Origin: Agrococcus lahaulensis DSM 17612
Lineage (GTDB): Bacteria; Actinomycetota; Actinomycetes; Actinomycetales; Microbacteriaceae
Direction of reading: 5' to 3'
NCBI RefSeq assembly: GCF_000425105.1
Contig: NZ_AULD01000006.1
Location: 1 to 64,000, forward strand
Length of the DNA stretch: 64,000 nt
Shown here: positions 1 to 8,892 of the stretch, piece by piece
How positions within the stretch are numbered: the stretch's first letter is position 1
How the letters are laid out: each line of letters opens with the position of its first letter
Position numbers and translations under genes: made by a program
The notes under the pieces: generated by a model
Databases searched by the model: none
What the model was told of the DNA's origin: nothing
What the model saw: the letters and a program-made list of their open reading frames with translations, nothing else

Positions 1-71
1 CCGCGACCTTCCTCGAAGCACGCTACCGCGAACTCGCGCTGCTCCTCCGTCAGCGAACTTCGCTGATCCAT
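1..71 (-). CDS. Transposase (IS3-type orfA) N-terminus, truncated by the window edge
   Basis: Only the first 23 codons are present, starting at the ATG complementary to 69-71. The peptide begins MDQRSSLTEEQREFAVAC, which resembles the start of the helix-turn-helix OrfA proteins of IS3-type elements (acidic/Gln-rich first helix before the HTH). A G-rich stretch about 8 nt upstream (complement of 80-84) could be the ribosome binding site, and it lies inside the terminal hairpin. Function is inferred mainly from position inside the IS end; the catalytic part is outside the window. Confidence 0.55.
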   Translation of the reverse strand, partial: MDQRSSLTEEQREFAVACFEEGR

Positions 72-75
72 ATGA

Positions 76-127
76 CTGACCCCCGGGAGTCGGAACTGAA
101 TTTCTCAGTCCAACTCCCGGGGGTCAG
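76..127. terminator. Long hairpin at the IS end, downstream of sigA
   Basis: The 15-nt arms 76-90 and 113-127 are perfectly complementary. An inner stem (92-93 with 110-111, 95-99 with 105-109) closes on a 5-nt loop. The structure can form on either strand. It can act as a terminator for sigA mRNA and would enclose the G-rich putative ribosome binding site of the transposase in any transcript entering from outside the IS. Confidence 0.6.
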
Positions 128-162
128 TTCACTTCCGGGACGGCCCTCCGCTCACGCGTCGA

Positions 163-1572
163 TCACTCGAGGTAGTCGCGCAGCTGCTGCGAGCGCGACG
201 GGTGCCGCAGCTTCGCCATCGTCTTCGACTCGATCTGGCGGATGCGCTCGCGCGTCACGCCGAAGGTGTCGCCGATCTGGTCGAGCGTCTTCGGCATGCC
301 GTCGCCGAGGCCGAAGCGCATGCGGATGACCCCCGCCTCGCGCTCCGAGAGGGAGTCGAGGAGCGACTCGAGCTGGCGCTGGAGCATCGTGAAGCCCACC
401 GCGTCGGCCGGCACGACCGCCTCGGTGTCCTCGATGAGGTCGCCGAACTCGCTGTCGCCGTCCTCGCCCAGCGGCGTGTGCAGCGAGATGGGCTCGCGGC
501 CGTACTTCTGCACCTCGATGACCTTCTCGGGGGTCATGTCGAGCTCGCGCGCGAGCTCCTCGGGGCTCGGCTCGCGACCGAGGTCCTGCAGCATCTGCCG
601 CTGCACGCGGGCGAGCTTGTTGATGACCTCGACCATGTGCACGGGGATGCGGATCGTGCGGGCCTGGTCTGCCATCGCGCGCGTGATCGCCTGGCGGATC
701 CACCACGTCGCGTAGGTCGAGAACTTGAAGCCCTTCGTGTAGTCGAACTTCTCGACCGCACGGATGAGGCCCAGGTTGCCCTCCTGGATGAGGTCGAGGA
801 ACTGCATGCCTCGGCCCGTGTAGCGCTTCGCGAGCGAGACCACGAGGCGCAGGTTCGCGCCCAGCAGGTGGCTCTTCGCGCGCTGCCCGTCGCGGGCGAT
901 GCGCGTGAGGTCGCGCTTGAGCTGCCAGTCGAGGTCGTCGCCCTCGAGCGAGAGCTTCTCCTCGGCGAACAGGCCCGCCTCGATGCGCATCGCGAGGTCG
1001 ACCTCCTGCTCGGCGTTGAGCAGCGCGACCTTGCCGATCTGCTTGAGGTAGTCCTTGACCGGGTCGGCCGTCGCGCCCGTGATCTGGGTGGCGGCAGGCT
1101 CGTCGTCGTCGCCCGAGAGGCGCAGGGCGCCGGTCGGGAGCTTCTCGACGTGGACCTCCTCCTCGTCCTCCTCGGGCGCCTCGGTCGCGGTCTCCTCGGC
1201 CTCCATCACCTCGGCGACGGGGTCGGCGGCCTTGCGGCGGCCGCCGCGCGCGGCGGGCTTCGCCGGGCCGGTCGACGGCGAGGCGGCCTTCTTCGCGGCA
1301 GCGGTCTTCGCGGCAGCGGTCTTGGCGGCGGCGGTCTTGGCGGCGGTCGCCTTGGCGGGCGCCTTCGCGGCGGTCGACTTGGCAGCCGTGGTCTTCGCGG
1401 TCGACTTGGCGGCAGGCGCCTTCGCCGCCGTCGTCTTCGCGGTCGCCGACTTCGCGGCAGTGGTCTTCGCGGCGGTGGCCTTTGGCGCTGCGGCCGTCGT
1501 GGCGCTCTGCTCAGCGTCGGCGGCCGCCTTCATCGTTCGGCTCCGCGGGCTCGTGGTCTTGTCAGCTGGCAT
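163..1572 (-). CDS. sigA: Primary RNA polymerase sigma factor SigA/RpoD
   Basis: Housekeeping sigma factor of 469 aa that binds core RNA polymerase and recognises -10/-35 promoters. Residues about 25-105 are a low-complexity Ala/Lys/Thr tract built of AAK, TAAK and TAAAK units, followed by an acidic linker. Region 1.2 starts near residue 170 ([11 protein letters not shown]). Region 2 holds [34 protein letters not shown] and [13 protein letters not shown] (core binding and -10 recognition). Region 4 ends with [20 protein letters not shown] (-35 recognition). The ATG is supported by GGAGGA upstream. Lys/Ala-rich N-termini are usual in actinobacterial primary sigma factors. The gene is single, with an IS just beyond its 3' end. 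Confidence 0.97.
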   Translation of the reverse strand: MPADKTTSPRSRTMKAAADAEQSATTAAAPKATAAKTTAAKSATAKTTAAKAPAAKSTAKTTAAKSTAAKAPAKATAAKTAAAKTAAAKTAAAKKAASPSTGPAKPAARGGRRKAADPVAEVMEAEETATEAPEEDEEEVHVEKLPTGALRLSGDDDEPAATQITGATADPVKDYLKQIGKVALLNAEQEVDLAMRIEAGLFAEEKLSLEGDDLDWQLKRDLTRIARDGQRAKSHLLGANLRLVVSLAKRYTGRGMQFLDLIQEGNLGLIRAVEKFDYTKGFKFSTYATWWIRQAITRAMADQARTIRIPVHMVEVINKLARVQRQMLQDLGREPSPEELARELDMTPEKVIEVQKYGREPISLHTPLGEDGDSEFGDLIEDTEAVVPADAVGFTMLQRQLESLLDSLSEREAGVIRMRFGLGDGMPKTLDQIGDTFGVTRERIRQIESKTMAKLRHPSRSQQLRDYLE

Positions 1573-1683
1573 GCGTCCTCCGGTCGGTCAAGCGTCCAGA
1601 CTCGGTCCAGTCGCGCTGAGGGCAGTCGAATGACCCATGTCAAGTCCGCGCGCTGGCACGATCTCGACTGGGTCGGTCTTGAC

Positions 1684-1689
1684 AGTATA
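1684..1689 (-). promoter_or_regulatory. Candidate sigA -10 element
   Basis: The minus strand reads TATACT here, the best -10 hexamer upstream of sigA. It would give a leader of about 105 nt before the ATG at 1572. No good -35 is seen at 17 nt. A separate TTGACA (1638-1643, minus strand) lies nearer the gene but is not followed by a credible -10. Confidence 0.4.
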
Positions 1690-1734
1690 GCGCCGGATGT
1701 GGCATGGGCATTCCCAGGTCGCGGAATCCGCCGC

Positions 1735-3066
1735 TCAGTCGGGGCGGCGGCGCATCCGCCGGGCGATCGCCGCCCACAGCGGCCCCACCTCGATGCCCTC
1801 CTCCTCGCGCAGCCGCGAGCGGGTGATGCGACGCATCCGCACGACCATGAGGAACCCGAGCGCGAGCAGCACGAACTGGAACGAGAGGGCGGCGCGGAAG
1901 CCCTCCCAGTCGTAGAGGCCGACCGCCTCGCCGCCCGCGACGCGCGCCGAGTGGACGAGGTCGAGGATGATGCCGACCGCGGGCATGGCGGCGAACGTCG
2001 CGATGAAGCCGCCGACGTTGACGATGCCGTTCGCCGAGCCGAGCACGCGCAGCGGGTTCGACGTGCGGGCGAAGTCGAAGCCGACCGTCGAGCCCGGGCC
2101 TGCCGCGCCGAGCACGATGAGCAGCAGCACGACGAGCCAGGTCGGCGGATGCGTCGGCCACGCGAGCACGACGGCCCACGCGGCGACGACGAGCGTGACG
2201 AGCGCGAGCACGAGGGTCGAGCGCCGGAGCGGGAAGCGCGCGGTCGTGATGCCGACGATCGGGCCCACGATCATGCCGGTCACCACGACGACGCTCATGA
2301 GCGCCGCGGCCTCGGGCTGCGAGTAGCCGAGCCCGTCGACGAGCATCGGGAAGCCCCACAGCAGCAGGAAGAGGTTCGTCGAGCCGAGCAGCGAGAAGTG
2401 CGTCCAGAAGCCGAGCCGCGTGCCGGGCGTGCGGAAGGCGCTGCGGAGCCGCGGCAGCCAGCCCTCGGGCACGTCGATCGAGCCGGTCGGCGGGGCACCG
2501 CCCGGGGGCGCGTCGAAGACGATGAGGAGGACGAGCACGAAGGCGACGGCGCCGACGGCAGCGAGCGTGCCGAACGAGAGGGTCCAGCCGGCCGCCGAGA
2601 GCAGCCAGACGAACGGCACGGCCGAGAGCAGCTGCCCGACCTGGCCGCTGATGGCGGTGTACTGCGACATCTGCGCGAGGATCGGCCCGCGGAACCAGCC
2701 CGACTGGAGCCGGATGACCGAGATGAAGGTCGCCGCATCGCCGATGCCGACGAGCACGCGGCCGAGGATCGCGAGCGGCATGTCCTCGGCGATCGCGACG
2801 AGCAGCTGACCGCCCGCCATGACCGCCGCGCCCGAGGCGATGAGCACGCGCGGGCCGAGCCGGTCGAGCAGCACGCCGACGGGGATCTGCATCGCCGCGT
2901 AGACGCCGACCTGGACGGCGCCGAGCGTCGAGAGCTCGGTCGCGGCGACCTCGAAGCGCTCGGCGGCCGCGGGTCCGGCGACGCCGAGCGACGAGCGGTG
3001 GAGCACCGCCGCGATGTAGGCCAGTGCCGCCACGCCCCAGACGAGCCAGGAGCGGGCGCTGTTCAT
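1735..3066 (-). CDS. MFS family transporter
   Basis: Integral membrane protein of 443 aa with about 12 hydrophobic segments and the MFS loop signature between TM2 and TM3 (DRLGPR near residue 68). The N-terminus begins MNSARSWLVWGVAALAYIAA, and a charged tail rich in Arg follows the last segment. Substrate cannot be assigned; the overall form is that of nitrate/sugar-phosphate-like or drug MFS carriers of about 430 aa. Its start overlaps the stop of the upstream PAC2-family gene by 4 bp (ATGA), so the two are probably translated together from the promoter before that gene. Confidence 0.85.
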   Translation of the reverse strand: MNSARSWLVWGVAALAYIAAVLHRSSLGVAGPAAAERFEVAATELSTLGAVQVGVYAAMQIPVGVLLDRLGPRVLIASGAAVMAGGQLLVAIAEDMPLAILGRVLVGIGDAATFISVIRLQSGWFRGPILAQMSQYTAISGQVGQLLSAVPFVWLLSAAGWTLSFGTLAAVGAVAFVLVLLIVFDAPPGGAPPTGSIDVPEGWLPRLRSAFRTPGTRLGFWTHFSLLGSTNLFLLLWGFPMLVDGLGYSQPEAAALMSVVVVTGMIVGPIVGITTARFPLRRSTLVLALVTLVVAAWAVVLAWPTHPPTWLVVLLLIVLGAAGPGSTVGFDFARTSNPLRVLGSANGIVNVGGFIATFAAMPAVGIILDLVHSARVAGGEAVGLYDWEGFRAALSFQFVLLALGFLMVVRMRRITRSRLREEEGIEVGPLWAAIARRMRRRPD

Positions 3067-3983
3067 CCGAGCGGGTCCGAGCCCGGCTTCCGCCGCTCCT
3101 GCAGGTAGCGCTCGAGCTCCTCCGCGATCTCGTCGGCGCTCGGCAGCGAGCCGTCCTCATCGGTGAGCGGCGACTTGACGGACGACTGCGCCATGAAGGC
3201 GTCGTAGCGGGCCTCGAGCGTGCGCACGACGCGCTGCAGCTCCTCGTTCGACTCCATCTGCTGCGCGACGAGCTGCTGGAACTCGCGGTCGGCCTGGCGC
3301 AGCTCCTCGGTGCGGAACGCGAGCGACGTCGCGCTCGTGACGCCCTCGAGGGCGGCGAGCGCGGGGCCCGCGGAGCCCGACTCGCCGACGTAGTGCGGCA
3401 CGAGCACGGTGAAGGATGCGACGGGCGACGTCGGGTGCAGGCGGTGCTCGATGCGGTGGATGACGGAGGCCGGCACCGAGGAGACGGGCCGCCAGGCCGA
3501 GTACTGCTCGATGAGCTCGGCGCGGTTGCCGGAGACGGTCGAGACGAGCGGCCGCGTGTGCGGCACGGGCATGCCGATCGAGCTGATGATCGTGGTCGAG
3601 GCGACCTCGAGCTCCTCGTGCAGCTCGAGCAGGGCATCCGTGAACCGCTCCCACATCCAGTCGGGCTCCGGCCCGGTGAGCAGCAGGAACGGCGCTCCCG
3701 CGTCGTCCTCCACCTGCAGGAGCGTGAGCGAGTGCGGCAGGTACTCCTCGACGTGGTCCTCGTTGAACAGCATGCGCGGCCGCCGCGAGCGGTGGTCGAT
3801 GAGCACGTCGGTGTCGAACGCGACGACCGGGCGGTGCGGGAGCGTGTCGAGGATCGCGGCCGCGGCGGCCTCGGCTGCGGCGCCGGCGTCGACGAAGCCG
3901 TGGATCGCGATGACGAGGTCGAGCCCGCGCGGCACCGTCTCGAGGTCCTCGAGGTGCAGGGTCAGCGAGCGCGGATCGAACAC
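3063..3983 (-). CDS. PAC2 family protein
   Basis: Soluble protein of 306 aa of the PAC2 (proteasome assembly chaperone 2-like) family widespread in actinobacteria. The N-terminal half has the typical features: an opening strand (LDLVIAIHGFVDAG), then FDTDVLIDHRSRRP and a central LLTGPEPDWMWERF. The C-terminal part is charged and probably helical. The molecular role in bacteria is not established. Start is GTG; a TAGGCT hexamer (complement of 3990-3995) ends 6 nt upstream and no Shine-Dalgarno is present, suggesting a leaderless mRNA. It is the first gene of a two-gene unit with the MFS transporter and is divergent from pepA. Confidence 0.85.
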   Translation of the reverse strand: MFDPRSLTLHLEDLETVPRGLDLVIAIHGFVDAGAAAEAAAAAILDTLPHRPVVAFDTDVLIDHRSRRPRMLFNEDHVEEYLPHSLTLLQVEDDAGAPFLLLTGPEPDWMWERFTDALLELHEELEVASTTIISSIGMPVPHTRPLVSTVSGNRAELIEQYSAWRPVSSVPASVIHRIEHRLHPTSPVASFTVLVPHYVGESGSAGPALAALEGVTSATSLAFRTEELRQADREFQQLVAQQMESNEELQRVVRTLEARYDAFMAQSSVKSPLTDEDGSLPSADEIAEELERYLQERRKPGSDPLG

Positions 3984-4028
3984 GCTCCCAGCCTAGTGAC
4001 CGCCGGCCCGCAGGTATCCTCGTGACCC

Positions 4029-5477
4029 ATGCCCATCCCCGCACTCTCCATCATCGCCCGCCCCGAGGACGCCACAGCCGAGCTCATCGTGCACGGCGTG
4101 CACCCCGGCGAGCAGCCCTCCGCCGAGGGCTTCGACCCCGAGCTCCTCCGCGGCATCGGCGCGACGGGCGAGCGAGAGCAGGTCGTGCGGGCGGTCGTCG
4201 ACGGTCGCCGCGTCGCCTTCGTCGGCCTCGGCGACGACACGGGCTCGGTGCGGCTGCGGGAGATCGCGGGTGCGGCGGTGCGCGCGCTGCGCGACGTCCC
4301 GACGCTCGCGCTCGCGCTGCCCGTGCGGACGACCGATGACGTGCTCGCGGTGCTCGAAGGCGCGGCGCTCGGCGCCTACCGCTTCGACGGGCTCAAGCGC
4401 GAGCCGAAGCCCGGCGTCGTCGAGATCGCGGTCGTCGCGGGCGAGGCGGAGGTGACCGAGACGGTCGTCGCGATGGCCAAGGCCGCCTCGACCGCCGTGT
4501 GGCTCACGCGCGACCTCGCGAACACGCCGCCGAACCTGCTGAGCCCCGTGCACTTCGCCGACCGCGTCGCCGCCGAGGCGCCGCACGCGGGGCTCAGCGT
4601 CGTCGTGCGCGACGAGGAGCGCCTGCGCCGCGAGGGCTTCGGCGGCATCGTCGGCGTCGGCCAGGGCTCGAGCCGTCCGCCGCGGCTCGTGACGGTCGAG
4701 CACGCGCCCGACAACGCGACGCGCCACGTCGTGCTCGTGGGCAAGGGCATCACCTTCGACTCGGGCGGCCTCTCGCTCAAGCCCGCCGGCTCGATGCAGC
4801 ACATGAAGTACGACATGACCGGTGCCGCGACGGTCTACGCCGTGACCGCCGCCGCGGCCGCGCTCCAGCTGCCCATCCGCGTGACCGCCCACCTCGCGCT
4901 CGCCGAGAACATGGTCTCGTCGACGTCGACCAGGCCCGACGACGTCATCGTCATCCGTGGGGGCACGAGCGTCGAGGTGACGAACACCGACGCCGAGGGC
5001 CGGCTCGTGATGGCCGACGCGCTCGTGCTCGCCTCCGAGGCGCAGCCCGACGCGATCATCGACGTCGCGACCCTCACCGGCGCCCAGCAGGTCGCGCTCG
5101 GCGATCGCGTCAGCGGCGTGATGGGCAACGACGAGGCGTTCGTCGACGCGCTCGTGCGCGCCTCGCGGGAAGTCGGTGAGCTCGTCTGGCCCATGCCCAT
5201 CCCGGAGGAGATGCGCTCGATGCTCGACTCGGAGGTCGCCGACCTCCAGAACGCGAAGGTCGGCAACCGCTCGGGCGGCATGCTGCTGGCCGCGGCGTTC
5301 CTCAACGAGTTCGTCGGCGAGCGCGACGGCTCCCCCATCCCGTGGGCGCACATCGACATCGCCGGCCCGTCGACGAACACCGGCAAGCCCTTCGGCCACA
5401 CGCCGGTCGGCGCGACGGGCGTCGTCGTGCGCGGCGTGCTCCGCTTGATCTCGAAGATGTCGCGCTCAGCCGAGTGA
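4029..5477 (+). CDS. pepA: Leucyl aminopeptidase (M17 family)
   Basis: Cytosolic M17 metallo-aminopeptidase of 482 aa, usually a hexamer with two metal ions, removing N-terminal residues in peptide turnover. The C-terminal catalytic domain has the signature NTDAEGRLVMADAL (about residues 317-330). The metal/lysine segment GKGITFDSGGLSLKP lies near residues 238-252 and KYDMTGAA follows at about 260. The N-terminal half is the variable macro-like M17 domain. Start ATG at 4029 follows TATCCT (4015-4020) by 8 nt with no Shine-Dalgarno, so it may be leaderless. It is divergent from the PAC2 gene. Confidence 0.95.
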   Translation: MPIPALSIIARPEDATAELIVHGVHPGEQPSAEGFDPELLRGIGATGEREQVVRAVVDGRRVAFVGLGDDTGSVRLREIAGAAVRALRDVPTLALALPVRTTDDVLAVLEGAALGAYRFDGLKREPKPGVVEIAVVAGEAEVTETVVAMAKAASTAVWLTRDLANTPPNLLSPVHFADRVAAEAPHAGLSVVVRDEERLRREGFGGIVGVGQGSSRPPRLVTVEHAPDNATRHVVLVGKGITFDSGGLSLKPAGSMQHMKYDMTGAATVYAVTAAAAALQLPIRVTAHLALAENMVSSTSTRPDDVIVIRGGTSVEVTNTDAEGRLVMADALVLASEAQPDAIIDVATLTGAQQVALGDRVSGVMGNDEAFVDALVRASREVGELVWPMPIPEEMRSMLDSEVADLQNAKVGNRSGGMLLAAAFLNEFVGERDGSPIPWAHIDIAGPSTNTGKPFGHTPVGATGVVVRGVLRLISKMSRSAE

Positions 5478-5580
5478 CACCGATCCGTCAGGGGTGAGCG
5501 ACTAGGCTGGCTCGGGCAGGAACTGCCGTGCACCGCTGCGCCCACCGGCGCGGCACAAGAGACTCATGAGGAGCAAGTGC

Positions 5581-6954
5581 GTGTCCGATCAGAGCTTTGA
5601 CATCGTCGTCCTGGGTGGAGGCAGTGCCGGCTACGCCGTCGCGCTGCGCGCCGTGCAGCTCGGCAAGACCGTCGCGATCGTCGAGAAGGACAAGCTCGGC
5701 GGCACGTGCCTCCACCGCGGCTGCGTGCCCACGAAGGCGATGCTGCACTCGGCCGAGGTCGCCGACGAGGTGCGCGACGCCGGCCACGCCGGGGTCGACG
5801 CCGAGCTCAAGGGCATCGACATCGAGCGCGTGACCGCCTTCCGCGAGGGCATCGTCTCGAAGAAGTACAAGGGCCTGCAGGGCCTCATCAAGGCCAAGGG
5901 CATCGAGGTCGTCGACGGCGAGGGCAAGCTCACCTCCCCCACGACCGTGCAGGTCGGCGACCGCACCCTGACCGGCAAGAACATCGTGCTCGCGACCGGC
6001 TCGTACGCGAAGACCCTGCCGGGCCTCGAGATCACCGGCAACGTCATCACGAGCGAGCAGGCGCTCCGCCTCGACTGGATCCCGCAGCGCGTGGCGATCC
6101 TCGGCGGCGGCGTCATCGGCGTCGAGTTCGCGAGCGTGTGGCGCGCCTTCGGCGCCGAGGTCACGATCATCGAGGGCCTGCCCCACCTCGTCGCGAACGA
6201 GGAGGAGTCGGTCTCGAAGCAGTTCGAGCGCGCGTACAAGAAGCGCGGCATCCAGTTCAAGCTCGGCGCGCGCTTCTCGGGCGTGACGCAGGACGACTCG
6301 GGCGTGCACGTCTCGCTCGAGACGGGCGAGACGATCGACGCCGACCTCCTGCTCGTCGCGGTCGGCCGCGGCCCGAACACCGCCGGCCTCGGCTATGAGG
6401 AGGTCGGCGTGCAGCTCGACCGCGGCTTCGTGACCGTCGACGAGCGCCTGCAGACCTCCGTCCCCGGCGTCTACGCCGTCGGCGACATCGTCCCCGGCCT
6501 CCAGCTCGCGCACCGCGGCTACCAGCAGGGCATCTTCGTCGCTGAGGAGATCGCCGGCCTCGAGCCGCGCATGGTGCAGGACATCAACATCCCGAAGGTC
6601 ACCTACTCCGATCCCGAGGTCGCGTCGATCGGCTACTCCGAGGCCAAGGCCAAGGAGCAGTTCGGCGAGGACAGGATCGAGTCGTACGAGTACTCGCTCG
6701 GCGGCAACGCGAAGAGCGAGATCGTCGGCACGACCGGCTCGGTCAAGGCGGTGCGGGTCAAGGACGGCCCCGTCGTCGGCGTCCACATGATTGGCCGCCG
6801 CGTGAGCGAGCTCATCGGCGAGGCCCAGCTCATCGTGAACTGGGAGGCCTACCCCGAGGACGTCTCGCAGCTCGTCCACGCCCACCCGACGCAGCACGAG
6901 GCGCTCGGCGAGACCATGATGAAGCTCGCGGGCACCCCGCTCCACGCCATCTGA
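5581..6954 (+). CDS. lpdA: Dihydrolipoyl dehydrogenase (E3)
   Basis: FAD/NAD enzyme of 457 aa that reoxidises dihydrolipoamide on the E2 subunits of pyruvate and 2-oxoglutarate dehydrogenases. Visible are the FAD motif VVLGGGSAGYAVA, the redox disulfide GGTCLHRGCVP (C43 and C48), the NAD-binding ILGGGVIGVEFAS, and the C-terminal His-Glu pair in AHPTQHEALGE. I chose GTG at 5581 because GAGGAG lies 7 nt upstream; the ATG at 5566 would add five residues and lose that site. A TAGGCT hexamer at 5503-5508 could start a leader of about 65 nt. sucB follows after 24 bp, probably in the same operon. Confidence 0.95.
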   Translation: MSDQSFDIVVLGGGSAGYAVALRAVQLGKTVAIVEKDKLGGTCLHRGCVPTKAMLHSAEVADEVRDAGHAGVDAELKGIDIERVTAFREGIVSKKYKGLQGLIKAKGIEVVDGEGKLTSPTTVQVGDRTLTGKNIVLATGSYAKTLPGLEITGNVITSEQALRLDWIPQRVAILGGGVIGVEFASVWRAFGAEVTIIEGLPHLVANEEESVSKQFERAYKKRGIQFKLGARFSGVTQDDSGVHVSLETGETIDADLLLVAVGRGPNTAGLGYEEVGVQLDRGFVTVDERLQTSVPGVYAVGDIVPGLQLAHRGYQQGIFVAEEIAGLEPRMVQDINIPKVTYSDPEVASIGYSEAKAKEQFGEDRIESYEYSLGGNAKSEIVGTTGSVKAVRVKDGPVVGVHMIGRRVSELIGEAQLIVNWEAYPEDVSQLVHAHPTQHEALGETMMKLAGTPLHAI

Positions 6955-6978
6955 TCGACAGCCACAGGAGATCCCAGA

Positions 6979-8892
6979 ATGACTGACATCAAGCTCCCCG
7001 AGCTCGGCGAGAGCGTCACCGAGGGCACGATCACCCGCTGGCTGAAGGCCGTGGGCGACGAGATCGCCGTCGACGAGCCGCTCGTCGAGATCTCGACCGA
7101 CAAGGTCGACACCGAGGTGCCGTCGCCGATCGCCGGCACGCTCACCGAGATCCTCGCCGACGAGGACGACACCGTCGAGGTCGGCGCCGTCATCGCGCGC
7201 GTGGGCGATGCGGGCGACGCGCCCGCAGAGCAGGCGCCCGAGACCGACGCCGAGGCGGCGACCGAGGGCACCGACGCCGAGCCCGAGCAGGAGGCCGACG
7301 ACGAGTCGGCCGCCGAGGCGCAGGAGTCGCCCTCGAAGGAGGCCGACGAGGCGCAGCAGGAGGCGCCCGAGCCGGCTCCGCAGGCCGAGGCGCAGCCCTC
7401 GAGCGGCGGCGGCACCGACATCAAGCTCCCCGAGCTCGGCGAGAGCGTCACCGAGGGCACGATCATCCGCTGGCTCAAGGCCGTCGGCGACGAGATCGAG
7501 GTCGACGAGCCCATCGTCGAGATCTCGACCGACAAGGTCGACACCGAGGTGCCCTCCCCCGTGGCCGGCACGATCTCCGAGCTGCTCGTGGACGAGGACG
7601 ACACCGTCGAGGTCGGCAGCGTCATCGCGCGCGTCGGCGGCTCGGCGAGCGCGCCCTCGGGCGGCGAGCCGACGACCGACGACGCCGAGACCGACGAGCC
7701 TGCCCCCTCATCGAGCTCCGCCGAGGAGCAGGACGCGACGCCGGCCGAGCAGCCCGAGCCCGCGAAGCCGTCGACCGAGCAGCCGGAGCCCGCGAAGGCC
7801 CCCGAGGCCGAGGAGCAGGAGGCGGCGCCCGCTCCCGAGGCGCCGAAGCAGGAGGCGCCGAAGGCCGAGGCGCCCAAGCAGCCGGCGCCGCCTGCCCCCT
7901 CGAAGCCCGCCCCGTCGGATTCCGCAGCGCAGGCAGCCGCGGCCCCCTCTGCGTCGGCGTCGCCCGCGCAGCCCGCCGCGCAGTCCGCGTCGGCCGGTGT
8001 CTACGTGACCCCGATCGTCCGCAAGCTCGCGAACGAGCGCGGCGTCGACCTCGGCTCGATCACGGGCACGGGCGTCGGCGGCCGCATCCGCAAGGAGGAC
8101 GTGCTCGCGGCAGCCGAGGCGAAGCCCGCCGAGTCCGCGCAGGCCGCGCCCGCTGCCGCTGCCGCGCCGGCGCCCGTCGAGGTCTCGCCGCTGCGCGGCA
8201 CGACCGCGAAGATGTCGCGCCTGCGGAAGGTCGTCGCGAAGCGCGCCGTCGAGTCGATGCAGGAGCTCGCGCAGCTCACGACGGTCGTCGAGGTCGACGT
8301 GACGAAGGTCGCGCAGCTCCGCGAGGCGAAGAAGGCCTCGTTCCAGCAGGAGACCGGCAACAAGCTCACCTTCCTGCCGTTCTTCACGCAGGCGGCGGTC
8401 GAGGCGCTCAAGGCGCACCCGCTCATCAACGCGACGGACGACGGCGAGACGATCACCTACCCGGAGACCGAGAACCTCGCGATGGCGGTCGACACCGAGC
8501 GCGGCCTGCTCACGCCGGTCATCCGCGACGCGTCGTCGAAGAGCATCCGCGAGCTGACCGCGGAGATCGCCGACCTCGCGCAGCGCACGCGCGACAACCA
8601 GCTCAAGCCCGACGAGCTGGCCGGGGGCACCTTCACGCTCACCAACACCGGCTCGCGCGGCGCGCTGTTCGACACCCCCGTGGTGTTCCAGCCCCAGCGC
8701 GCGATCCTGGGGGTCGGCACGGTCGTGAAGCGCCCGGTCGTCGTCTCGGTCGACGGCCAGGACTCGATCGCGATCCGCTCGATGGTCTACCTCGCCCTGT
8801 CGTACGACCACCGGATCATCGACGGCGCCGACGCCGCCCGCTACCTCGCGGCGGTCAAGCAGCGCCTCGAGTCGGGCGCGTTCGAGGTCTAG
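6979..8892 (+). CDS. sucB: 2-oxoacid dehydrogenase E2, dihydrolipoamide acyltransferase (SucB type)
   Basis: E2 core protein of 637 aa. Two lipoyl domains (about residues 1-77 and 145-222) are almost the same sequence, each with the lipoyl-lysine motif [14 protein letters not shown]. Pro/Ala/Glu-rich linkers follow each. The E1/E3-binding domain lies near 342-375 ([19 protein letters not shown]), and the catalytic domain ends with the active-site [15 protein letters not shown]. In actinobacteria this E2 commonly serves both pyruvate and 2-oxoglutarate dehydrogenases, which fits aceE being encoded alone at 26465 without its own E2. Ribosome binding site CAGGAGA precedes the ATG. The stop overlaps the convergent pseudokinase gene by 4 bp. 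Confidence 0.95.
   Translation: MTDIKLPELGESVTEGTITRWLKAVGDEIAVDEPLVEISTDKVDTEVPSPIAGTLTEILADEDDTVEVGAVIARVGDAGDAPAEQAPETDAEAATEGTDAEPEQEADDESAAEAQESPSKEADEAQQEAPEPAPQAEAQPSSGGGTDIKLPELGESVTEGTIIRWLKAVGDEIEVDEPIVEISTDKVDTEVPSPVAGTISELLVDEDDTVEVGSVIARVGGSASAPSGGEPTTDDAETDEPAPSSSSAEEQDATPAEQPEPAKPSTEQPEPAKAPEAEEQEAAPAPEAPKQEAPKAEAPKQPAPPAPSKPAPSDSAAQAAAAPSASASPAQPAAQSASAGVYVTPIVRKLANERGVDLGSITGTGVGGRIRKEDVLAAAEAKPAESAQAAPAAAAAPAPVEVSPLRGTTAKMSRLRKVVAKRAVESMQELAQLTTVVEVDVTKVAQLREAKKASFQQETGNKLTFLPFFTQAAVEALKAHPLINATDDGETITYPETENLAMAVDTERGLLTPVIRDASSKSIRELTAEIADLAQRTRDNQLKPDELAGGTFTLTNTGSRGALFDTPVVFQPQRAILGVGTVVKRPVVVSVDGQDSIAIRSMVYLALSYDHRIIDGADAARYLAAVKQRLESGAFEV

Larger units (their letters stand above)
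1..131 (-). mobile_element. Right end of an IS3-like insertion sequence
   Basis: Position 131 is the likely outer end. Read on the minus strand the end begins TGAACTGACCCCCGG, which fits the TGA...C-rich start of IS3-family terminal repeats. A transposase-type reading frame starts 60 bp inside it and runs out of the window, so most of the element, the other end and any target duplication are not visible. The insertion lies 31 bp past the sigA stop codon and in the same orientation as sigA, so sigA read-through would enter the transposase in the sense direction. The family assignment is inferred from the end sequence and the short N-terminus only. Confidence 0.65.

Noticed and set aside
1615-1643. 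TTGACA-based sigA promoter
   Set aside because: The -35 is perfect, but the matching -10 reads CTCAGC, which is not credible.
202-3108. Very long plus-strand frame opposite sigA and MFS genes (968 codons)
   Set aside because: It is antisense to clear genes, rich in Arg/Glu/Asp from GC-rich codon bias, and has no family features.
5509-5580. Riboswitch in the ~70-nt leader of lpdA
   Set aside because: I see no conserved riboswitch motif and the leader is short.
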